Shown here: in pieces, positions 13,201-25,200 of the stretch
Layout: every line of letters starts with the position of its first letter
Numbering within the stretch: position 1 is the first letter of the stretch
Source: Delphinapterus leucas
Taxonomy: Eukaryota; Chordata; Mammalia; Artiodactyla; Monodontidae
Length of the DNA: 64,000 nucleotides
NCBI RefSeq assembly: GCF_002288925.2
Contig: NW_022098045.1
Span: 4,505,494 to 4,569,493 of the forward strand
Direction of reading: 5' to 3'
The notes under the pieces: generated by a model
Seen by the model: only the letters and a program-made list of their open reading frames with translations
What the model was told of the DNA's origin: nothing
Databases searched by the model: none
Program-made: the position numbers and the translations under genes

Positions 13201-16200
13201 CCTCTGGCAAAACAAAGGAGTGAGGTGAAGCCTAACCAGCCACTGTTTGCTGAGTGATCTTGGTCTTTTTTTCTTTTTTCTTTCTACACCTCTCAGGATT
13301 GAAGTGAGGATTAAATGAGATGACTGTATGTAAAGTACTTAGCACAGTGCTTGGCTCACGTTGAATGATCAATAAATGTTCGTTTCTTTCCTACCCTGGT
13401 TCAAGTTCAAAGGCAAAAACAACCATCTCTTCCTTCCTGCTTTCACGTTGCTTTTAATTAAGAATATAAATGAGGGCAATGAAAGCAGTAAGTTAAACCC
13501 TGGTATCTATAATGAAGTTACAATAAATAGTCAAAATTCTTTTTTAGAATTTTTCACATGAGTATTTATAGTATTACAAAAAGACTTGCTTTGAGAAACC
13601 AACATTTTGTTTTGGTGTTTTTCCCCCCCTCAAATAATTATTTCTTCAAGTTGATGAGCAGAACAATTACCTCATGGCAGAATCTGGAAAGAAAACATAC
13701 AGGTTTCTCTCCTTGTCTCTGAAGCAGAACACCCTTCACTCCTAACTCTTGTCTTTAGTATTAATTCCAGAACAAAAGACTCTGGATGGTTAACCCCAAG
13801 GCCACCAAAGGAACACGGCAAGTGGAAGCCTTACCTCTTTGGTGGGGCTGCAGAAACCTCTGCACAAAGGGGTAGAAGTTGAAGAGAAAAAGCTGTGGAA
13901 AGAAGAATGCACTGACTTTAATATATATCTGGCTGAGCTGTGGAGTTTCATTTCTCCATGATGCAATTATATCACCAAGCTCAACTAACTGGGAATCATT
14001 TTTTTACTTTCTTTTTTTCTCAACAGCATTCATGCTACAGGATGATTCAATGTGCTGTATTAACCAAAGAAAGGAAGGCCTTGTTGCTATCCTATAATGT
14101 CAAGGAAGAAGAAAGTGTACACAGAATAAACCAGGGGGTGAAAAGGCAGTCAAAAAGCAACTTTCTTCTACTTTTAAATTGGTGTGGCTGCAGAACCAAT
14201 TTTTTAGTCTTCAAAGATAATAGTAACTCAAATCTGAATAGTGCCTAGTGTAATCTGATCACCAAAAAACCCACAGTCTAGTTTTGTTATGGGATACCAG
14301 TCCAACCACACTGGAGGAATTACTCTGAGCTCCATATTTTAGACAGAAACCACTAACACTCTGGAGTCTACCTAGATAAAGGAGACAAGGATCCAGTTAT
14401 TAAAACAATTGTAATCTTTAACTTCAAGAAGAGAAACTCTGGAGATGGCCTAGTCTTTTTCAAAGATCATCATGTGAGAATAAATTTTTTTCTATTTTAG
14501 CCACAGAGCAAAACCAGGACCAGAGAAGTAAAAGGGAAGACTTGGGTTCAATACAGAGATGGGTGTTCAACTGTAGCCAGATGTGAAACTCCAGTATCAT
14601 TTCCATCAAACCATGCTTGAATTAAGAATCACTTCTGCTTTTCCACTGAGCTCAGATTCAGGTATGACTTGAAATTATTGCACAAATATAACAAGAATTG
14701 ACCTGGTAATCCTGCTTTAGAACTGCAGCCCATGTAGAAAAAGCAATTTATTCACCAAAATATTAAGTTTTCCTTAGAGAAATGGAATAAGTGCATTTGT
14801 TCATTTTTAACTTGATATAAGTCTATACTGTTTGATTTTCCATGAAGGAGCCTGTTTTACTTCTTGTTTTTTTTTTTTGAAGAAAGCAACACATTCAGTG
14901 ATGATCAGAACAGCACTAGTTATAAGAGCAAAACTATAGAGAACAACCTCAACGGTCATTTCTTCACGGGCTGAATTTCTGGGAATCCTTCCTTTTCTAC
15001 AATGGCAGTTAGTCTGAGTATGTGTGAGGTTTCCATATGTATACACAATATATATACATTATACCACCAAGGAGCTCTTGCAGTCTAATTTAATATAAAG
15101 TGAATGACCAGAGAATTCAGCTTTGCAAACATGATCCTCCTGCTAGAGTGGGCTGGAAGTCAGGAAAGCTATGAAGGGGTAAACTGTGAAATGTAATAAC
15201 AGTTGATAAAAATATGTGGGCTCTGTTGGCTCAGGAAAATGTGTAAGTGAAACACAGATACAATAAAATAAAAAGTAGAAAGACAGAACAAAAATAGTCT
15301 GTCCATAAACTGAATACATGTACAATTCAACATCCATACTAAGTGATAAGAAAACAAAGTGACAAAAACAGCTATTTTCAGAGTGAAAGATTTTATCCCT
15401 TTGTAAACTGTATGGGTTTAAATGGTTTGGGAGGGTAAAATTAAGCCACTGCTCTACCTTAGTGCCCTTTTACCAAGAAAAATTCTACTTCTAATATCCA
15501 TCAAGAGAAACATAATGTAATTCAAACCTCATGAATTCCCACCAATCTGGAGATGAGGTTCATGAGCATCATCTTCACTTCAAACCTCTCCTTAGAGCTC
15601 TCTAGCTGCTTCAGTAGTTTTTCCGCAAAATCTAGAAAGGAGAAGATCAGAGAAGTATACTGTGGGCCCATGGTCTATACAACATAATCTAGCAGGTGTA
15701 GAGAAAAGCAGTAGTTTGATCACTGACTCTGGTATGGCTGTGCCTGAAATCACTCTGCAGAACCAGGATGGTAAACACAGCGGCATGACCGAAGGTGAAA
15801 AGACTCACACACGGGCAAATATACCTTCAGTGGTGCCCAAAGATAAGTCTTAAGGATTTCCAAGATTTTTAGCATCAACATCTTGAGTTACTGTTGACAG
15901 ATGCTCCACTTATAGTTCTCTGGGGCCCTGCTTCTCAAAGTGTGGTCTGCAGACCACCAGCAGCTGTCCACCTAATAGCTTGTTAGAAATACTGAACTGC
16001 AGGCCCCACCCCCAGACCTACTGAATCAGACAGAATCTGTACTTTAACAGGATCCCAAGGTGATCAGTATGTGCCTTAAAGTCTGAGAAACACGGACCTA
16101 GAGGAAGCGTCAGCAAACTAAAACTAAAATATAGAGAGCATTTAAAAGCCCCACTGCCCAGCCATACCCCATATCACCTAATCGGTCTCTGGAAATAACA

Positions 16201-19200
16201 GGACCCAAGTACCAGTATAGTTTTATAAATTCCCCAAGTGATTCCAATGTGCACTCTAGTTTGAGAACTAGTGTTCTAGAACAGGGTTTCCCAAACTTTT
16301 GGTTTCCACATACCAGTTAAAAAAAAAAAGGGACTAATAAAAGATTGTCAATTTTTCATTTGGTCAAGCACAATGTCTTATAGTACAAGTACTGTGTTAT
16401 TAAAGACATGAATTGCAAAGAGAGCTGTTCCTCTATATTTTTCTTATTTTGCTGTGGATTGGGAATCACTGCTTTGGAATAGAATTCTCTAGGCTACAAC
16501 CAATAGGTAACAACTAAGCATTTACTGATTGTCTATTAAGTGCCAAGGATTTTATATTCCCTGGTAACCTTGAAGGTAGGAATCTAAATAGGCAGATAAA
16601 GCCAACAAGGAACTTGGGAGGTCATAATTATAGTACCTTGGGGATCATGAATCAAGTGAATAGCTGAAAAGTTAAACACCTCCGGTTTTTTCTTCTTCTT
16701 TTGTTTCTGAAAGAAAGGGAGAGGAAAACATTTACATTCTGAATTACAGTGAAAAGGCCCTTGGGATTAAATGTGCTAATGTGCTAAAGGCTGTTATCAA
16801 GCCCATTACACCATTTATATTTATTTATTTTCCTTATTTTTTTTTTTGGCTGCATCGGGTCTTAGTTGCAGTACACTGGATCTTTTGTTTAGGCATGCGG
16901 GATCTTTTCCTTACGGCATGCAGTCTTCTCGGGTTTCTCTCTAGTTGTGGCACGTGGGTTTTCTCTCTCTAGTTGTGGTGCATGGGCTCCAGAGCATGTG
17001 GGCTCTGTAGTTTGCAGCACACGGGCTCTCTCATTGAGGCATGCGAGCTCAATAGTTGTGGCATGCAGACTTAGTTGCCTCGTGGCATGTGGGATCTTAG
17101 TTCCCCAACCAGCAACTGAACCCATGTCTCCTGCATTGGAAGGTGGATTCTTTACCACTGGACCACCAGGGAAGTCCCCATCACACTAATTAAAAAGAAA
17201 AAAAAAAAAATCTTTGTTCCAAAAACCTTTCTTGCAACTAGAAGAACTAAAGGTGGTTTTTAAGATTAAACCTTGGGGACCTCCCTGGTGGCGCAGTGGT
17301 TAAGAATCTGCCTGCCAATGCAGGGGACACGGGTTCGATCCCTGGTCTGGGAAGATCCCACATGCCTCAGAGCAACTAAGCCCATGTGCCACAACTACTG
17401 AGCCTGCACACCACAACTACTGAAGCCTGTGTGCCCAGAGCCCGTGCTCCACAACAAGAGAAGCCACTGCAATGAGAAGCCTGCGCACTGCAACGAAGAG
17501 TAGCGCCCGCTCGCCGCAACGAGAGAAAGCCTGTGCACAGCAATTAAGACCCAATGCAGCCAAAAAGTCCTAGCTATTAGCACCTGTGAGACTTAAAGAG
17601 ATTTGGAAATATGAACATTAAAAAACACACAAGGACCAAATTAATGACTTTCAAATAATTATTACAAAACAAAATGTACTTCATTTGCATACTCTTCTGA
17701 GAAGACATCGTGATCAAAACAAATGAATTTAATCAAATTAATTTATTCAAGCCACAGATCTTGCTAGAGCTGAAAACATTTATTCATCTAAAAAATTAGT
17801 GCTTAAAAAGTCATCACACATTTCTAAGTCTTTCAAAATGCTATTTTCTCTATTCCAAATGCTTAAAAGCTTTTCTAAAGAACACATATTCTGCATTCTA
17901 ATGATTCCTATCTCATTTCCCAGGTACAAGTCTCACCTTGAGGACTTTCATAGCCTTTTCCAACTTTTTCTTGTTTTTGGAGCTTTTCTTCCCTGTGGCA
18001 TACTGCACTAGCAGGTCTCTTGCTGTTGGTCCTTCATCCTGAAGAATAAACTACTTTGTAAAACTATAAACAAGGAAACTCTGCATAGAAGCAAGGAATA
18101 ACCCTTTTAATCACTTCTTTGTACTTATACTCTTTGCATGCAGCTATGAAAAATAAACACAACTTTAAAAATTCAATAAAAAACAAATTTGCCCATCTGC
18201 AGGAACAGGCTCATACAAAGATTTTCACTGCAACACTGACTTTTGTTTTTATTTTGCTTTTAGTTCTTATTGAAGTATTAATATACAGAGAGAATGCAAC
18301 TTTGTTTTTATTTGAAAAAGGAAACTGGAAACAAATATTTATCAATAGGAAAATGCTTAAACTATAGTACATCCATATTCTGAAATATTATGTGGAGGTT
18401 AAAAGAATGAGGTAGACCTATATGTACTAGTAGAAGAATATCTAAATGCACTGGTACATCTATATATGTCATCACAAAGGAAGCAGGTTGCAAAATAATA
18501 CATATATTATTTATATGTTTTAAAAACAGACCACACACATAAGACAATATGTATACACATCCGCACAGAAATGCATGGGAAACGAAATGGTTACCTATGA
18601 AGAAGGAACTGGCAAGTGGAAATAAGAAAGGATCAAGATAACTTTTATCTATAGTATCTGAAATTTTATACAGTTAAGAATGTATTGTTCATACATTATT
18701 TACTAAAGTAATAACAAAAGGTGTTATCCCATATTCTAGTACTCTTGTTACCAAAATGTTAAAATGGGAAGGGAATTTCTTTTTAATATTAATAAAAAAT
18801 ATTTTTTAATAAAGAAAATTTCATGACATCATAAATCCTGATTCTTCCTTTTAAAGATGCTGTACTACCCTTCTCCCTTTCTCCACTCTAAACTTCCATG
18901 ATGTCAACACTCAACCTCAAAAATATATTGGCAGTAATTTTTATTCTAAGTTCATATAGTGAGATATAGGTATAGCTTTAGCCCAAGAACAAGGTTGAAT
19001 GAATCTAAGTTTTATTAGTTACTTAACCAATCTTTCTGAATGTAAGTGACAAGTTCTAAATAGAATAAAATCTCAGCATGGCAGAACTCAATAAAGGATA
19101 AAGGTGGCATCTAAGTTTCTTTCCAACTTTTACAATCTATACTGAAAACAATAATAAAATCTGCTAAACTGTAAAGTTCAGAAGTATCTATGGTTAAACT

Positions 19201-22200
19201 AACCTCAGATTCTGAGTCACTGTCCTGTTTCTCCTCTTCATCTTTTCCAAGGAAGAATGTCAGAGCAGCAACTAATATCTAAAGACCAATTCAAAGTTAA
19301 TTACTCATCCCAGCTTACAACAAAGAATAAATACTTTTGTCTATATTTTACACATGCATATGAACTAGGATCTGAAGAAAAAAAAAAAAAACAAAGAATG
19401 GTAGGATTTGGGCTCATCTGTCTTAGCCCGGCTCTACACAGTTGTTATCCTTCAAGTAGGAAGTCAGGAACTTCTACATCCCCCCACAAGAAAAGTGATA
19501 TAGCCCCTCTAACAGAAAGTCAAACATGTCCTTAAATTTCTTTCAGCTGTGCCTGAGTCCAATAAAAGAGCAGTCAAGAATTACAGAGGAAAACAAGATA
19601 AACGCTAAGGCTATCGTTTAATACCAAGCATTTTAAAAACTCATAATTTTGCGTGACTCCTCTAAAGCGCAGATAAACCAGGGAAGCAGCCTAAGCACGA
19701 GCAGCACGTCCGCACACCACCTCTTCCTCGCACACCCATCTCCTTCACCTTCTAGCTGGAGAAGCGGGCTACTCACAGACAGTGCCTTCACGCAGCCGTA
19801 CACGTGCTCACCTTGGTGACCTTAGAGAAACATGCTGTGGTGATCACATTGACAGTTTTGGCATCATTCCTGGGGGAAGACAGTTGAATGTTTTAAAGTG
19901 AATTTTCATTCGACTGTATTTGACAGCACAGACAATGGCACAAAATAAATATTTCTGACATGTTAAAATTCATAGTTTGTAATATTTCAAAAAGTCAAGG
20001 GTTGCTAAATAGTCAACTACAGGCAAACATTTAATTCAATTTTAGCCCAGTCTTGTGTCAGAAAATTATGCAGCCATTCAGGTGTATTTTTTGAAGAATT
20101 TTTAATGACATAAAACCTACTCAAGATAACTGGGGGCGGAATAAAAAACCAATAAAAAACTACAATACAGCAAAATTCCAACCACACTTTAAAATTCACA
20201 TTAAAGAAAAGACAGGAGGAAATAGTATAAAATATTAACTGATTATCTCTAGGGGGTGGGACTATCAATAATTAAAAAAAAAAACTTTCTAGCTTCTCCA
20301 AATCTTCTGCTGCAACGAATATTATCAAAATTAGTGAATAAGAAAAGCAAAAGACATGAGTTGGGACACTGTACCAACAAGCCAAAGTTTATGAAACATG
20401 ATAATTTAAGTATATAAGGTAAATGGATTTGAAAATCTTCAGAGAGGCAGAGTAGAAAGAGCCCGAATTTCAGTCAGACAGATCGGGTTTGAATTTCAAT
20501 TCTGCCTTTTACTAGCTACTAAACTTAAACTTATGAACCTATGGGTTTCATTACCTATAAGGTGGGAATGATCCCAAATAAGCTACATTACACTGTTCTG
20601 AAGGTTGAATGAGGTAAGGCATAGTGCAAGTGCTCAAGAAATGGTAGTCAATATTGTTATTAGTCATTTGGATTGCCTCCATAGTTTTACTTCCAACCTA
20701 ATCTATGGCAGAGATATATTAAAGGGCTCAAAATCAAGAAAAATATTTGTGTATGTGTTCTGTGGTAATTACAAATGAATAAAAGACTATTTCGAAAGAG
20801 ACAGGTACATAGATATTACCAGATGTTTCTTCTGTAGAGTTCAATCATCACATCCAAAGATATCTTGGCTGCAGTTGCATTGCTATCTCTTAACATGGTA
20901 TACATGAAATTCTGCAATACCTGAAGAAAAAGAGGAGAAAGAAGACTTAAACTGCACGATACTGTAGTACAATGCTGCAAACATGGAAAACAAAAGGGTA
21001 CTTACTACATTCACTTTATTGTTCTTGTGTTTCGCATTTATATTCTTGATATCAGTCACAATATGAGTATATAAAGTCTGAGGAAAAGAAACAAAAACAT
21101 ATACACATTAACCAACATTTCTAACCTTGCCTAATTTGGAGAGAAATATAAATGTACTGGAGGATTTAATTTTGCCCACTTTTCATTCTATCACAAAAGA
21201 GACCAAAAACAAATAAAACAAACAAAAAAAAGCAGGTAAAGCAAAATGAAAGTTACCCTCAAAAAGTTAAATATGAAGTTATATGACCCAACATTTCCAC
21301 TCCTAGTTATATATCCAAAAGAAATGAAAATAAATTTCCAACTGATGTTCAAATATTCATAGCTGCATTATTCATAACAGCCAGAAAGTGAAAACAACCC
21401 AAATGTCCACTAATTGATGAGTGGATAAACAAAATATGGTATAACTAGACAATGAAATATTATTTGGCAACAAAAAGTAATGAATACTTACATATGCTAC
21501 AACATGAATGAACTTTGAAAACATTAAGTGTTTTCACTTAATTTTCACTTTCACTAAGTGAAAGAAGGCAGTCACAAAACAATTACATATTATATGATTC
21601 CATTTACATGAACTATCCCGAGTAGGCAAATCTATAGAGACCAGAAGTACATTGGTGGTTGCCTAGGGCTGGGACAGATGGGAAAATGGAAAGTAACTGC
21701 TGATAGGAATGGGGTTTCTTTTGGGGGTGCTATAAGTGTTCTAAAACTGACTGTGGTGATGGTTGCAAAACTCTGTGACTACACTAAAAACCCCTGAATT
21801 GTACATTTAAATGGATGCATTGTTTGTGAATTACATCTCAATACATTTGCTTTTTTTGTTTTGTTTTGTTTTGTTCTTACAAAGGAAAGTCGGGGCTTCC
21901 CTGGTGGCGCAGTGGTTAAGAATCCGCCTGCCAATGCAGGGGACACGGGTTCGAGCCCTGGTCTGGGAAAATCACACATGCCACGGAGCAACTAAGCCCG
22001 TGTGCCACAACTACTGAGCCTGCGTTCTAGAGCCCGCGAGCCACAACTACTGAGCCTGTGTGCCGCAACTACTGAAGCCCGTGTGCCCTAGAGCCCATGC
22101 TCCCCAACAAGAGAAGCCACTGCAATGAGAAGCCCAAGCACCACAACAAAGAGTAGCCCCCGCTCGCCGCAACTAGAGAAAGCCCACACGCAGCAATGAA

Positions 22201-25200
22201 GACCCAACGCAGCCAAAAATAAATAAATTTTAAAAAATTAAAAAAAAATAAATTAAAAAAATAAAAAGGAAAGTCCAAGCCCCTAACTGCATGTAAGACA
22301 ATATTGGGATTTTTACAAATATCAATGGTACCCAAAATATGCTCCCCTGGATCACTTTTATTCACAAGTTAGTCCAAGAAGTACAACTGCTAAAATCAAA
22401 TGGTTGCAGTCTCTTAATATTTTGGAAAAAAAAAAAAATTTTTTTTAAGTTAATGTATGTAAACTTTAGTTTCTGTTTCTTAAAATTCTTTATAAATCTT
22501 CAACTTCTGGTCTTACTTATACAAGCAAACACAAAGTCACAGGGAAATATTAATAACAAAAAAAGTCAGTTTTGGGGGGAAGAGGTTGGGAGTGGTTACA
22601 GCCACGAGTGTGCAGTCCATGCTCTGATTTAGCTGGTCAGTGCAGCATAGCAGAAAAGGGCTTGGGTTCTGGAGCCAGGTTCCCTGGGTTTATGTTCCTG
22701 CCTCACCACTCAGAAGCTGTGTGACCCTGGGAATATCACTCTCTCTCTCTGTGCCTCAGCCTTTTCATCTATAAAATAACAACAACAATAACCCCTATCT
22801 CATGGCACTTTGTGAGTAAACGAATACGTAAAATGCTCTGAAAATGGTAACCTAGCAAAAAGTAAACAATAAATGTTAGCTATCACCATTATATTGCATG
22901 CACACAACGGTCAATTTTTTTCCTATCAAAATTATTCTTAGCTGTATCCAATAGTATGAAGCATCAAGAGACTCCAAATGCTATACGTTTCATGTTACTG
23001 CAAGGAAGAATGAGGTATGGAGTGATTTTGCTCTTTACCTTTCGAAGAAGCTTATCGTGGCAACGCAGAAGTTCAAAGAAGAGTTCTAGCAAACTTGATG
23101 GATTGATGAGATTCTTATTTCTCAGCAAGATCAAAGCTTTGCAAAATGTCTCAGGAAGGAAAAAGAAACATACTATAAGATAATGATAAAGTTAGGATGA
23201 GAAAATGGAGCAAGTATATCCCAAAAGCACTTAATGTCTTCTACTAACTAGGCATTATTCTAGGCATGGCAACAGAACAGTCAGACTCTGCCCTCATGGA
23301 GCTTACACTGGGGGTGGAGCAGAAGAGGGGACAGTCAAGCAAGTAAGCATATCAACAGGTATACCTCATATAGGAAGGAAATAAAACAGGGTAATATCAT
23401 TGATACATAGTGACTGCAGGAAGGCTCCTTTACACAGGAGGTCAAGGAAGGGTCAACATAGAAAAACGCAGTGATCAGTAAATCCACAGAGATAAGAAAG
23501 GTGGGTTACAATAACATAACACACTAAATTGGGATAATCAAACTGAATTTGTGACCTTACAAGGCATTCTTTTGAAATACAGTTTGTAGTAAGAACGGCC
23601 CAATGGTAGTTGTAGCACCCTTGCTTACCACCAACTTTCACAAGTACACTCTAAAAACGAATGCTAATTATACAGACTCAATCCCTTGCTTCCTAGCAAC
23701 GTCCTAATTATTTTTAAAAACCCACTAGTCATCATAAAACACTATAAAGAAATATACACACACATTTAGTTATTTAATAATGCCTGCAGACCGATCTGGT
23801 TGGGTACTGTTAGCACACAAAACTTAAAGAAGACCTAATTACTTGGAAAGACACTAAGTCTCCACACTCAAAATCTCCAATCTGTACGGCCCACAAGGAC
23901 TTGACCTAAGTCTTGACCTATAGGTAAGTCTTCTGTAATGGTTCAAGTTTGAAGCCTATTAGGCTGTGCTGCCAGGTCCCATGTCCCAACTGAGAGTTAA
24001 TCAGAGACTCCAACCTTGGCTTGTCTGAGATGGTATTCTTTTTTTTTTTTGGCCAGAACAAATTAAGATAATCCTAGAAATGTATAAAAATTGAAGAATT
24101 ACAGAAAGCCTGGGAAAATGCAAGAATAAGAAACAAAGTTGAACCTACAGACTTAGCATTTTTATAAGTTTTGGTAAAGGATATTAGTAGGTTTTGAGAT
24201 CATAATATTTGTGTAAGTTCTACCAGCTGTAAAGGTGTTTGAAAAGCTGATATATAAGATTTGAAAATGCCTCTGGTTGGGTTCCCTAGAAGCAGAACCC
24301 AGTTTATTACAGAGGTCTGTCCAGGGTGTGCTCTCTTCTACAAGGGAAGTGAAAGAGGCAGGATAGGGCAGAGAAAAGCTGGGCAAGGATGTGTCCTTGG
24401 CTGGAGACTAGCTTTAGTCTGATTACAGAGAAGCCCTGGAGCACAAACTGCAACACAAAGTTGGACCTTGGGAAGGGCTGGGCTTTTGAACCTCTGGGTT
24501 AGTCAGATACCACCTGTGGGCTGGGAGGGCCACTTCCCAGGTGCTAGGGCTCCCATTTAGCTGAAGACAGTGCTCCAGAGAAAGGGCAGCTGGGGGCCAT
24601 TAGCAGCCAACATTCCCCGCGGGTGGGGGAAATGGGAGCACTAGCCTGGTAAAGGGGATCCCAGACAGGACCCAATGTCAATCACTAAGGTAACAATGTT
24701 TAAATGCTCAAACTGGCCAATTAATAGATAAATGTCTAAACTAAGCTTTATAAAAACTATAGGTTATAATTAGGGTTCTTCATGCATTTGAGATTTGAAT
24801 GACTAGAAGGAATCACCTAATCAAAAAAGGGAAAAGAGCATCTTGGCAGGGTTAGCATACTGGTAGAACTGAGAGGTCAGAGAGAGGAGTGCAGCAGAAA
24901 AGTAAATGAGGTCAAAAACACAGGAAGGAAGCAAATCATGTAGGGACTTACAGGCTAAGTTAATAAGTTTGAGTTTTATTCTGTGTAAATGAGAAGCCAC
25001 AGAAGGATTTTAAGGTATGGGTGACACACTGATTTACATTTTAGAAAGATGTTTAGATGACAGGCTGTTCTCCTTTAAACACATATTATACGCACACGGG
25101 AACACAGCACAATTTATCAATCCAACTACTGGTCCTACCATTCGGAGATCTGGATCCAAGACAGTGTGGTTGTAGGAGAGAAGATCTTTCAGCTCTTGAG

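Noticed and set aside
21526..21565. Imperfect hairpin AAGTGTTTTCACTT in SDAD1 intron 4
   Set aside because: It lies within an old L1 fragment and is short; chance or decay explains it.
22440..22450. A-run/T-run junction as a pseudogene or poly(A) insertion scar
   Set aside because: No cDNA-like sequence or target duplication adjoins it; it is a simple homopolymer pair.
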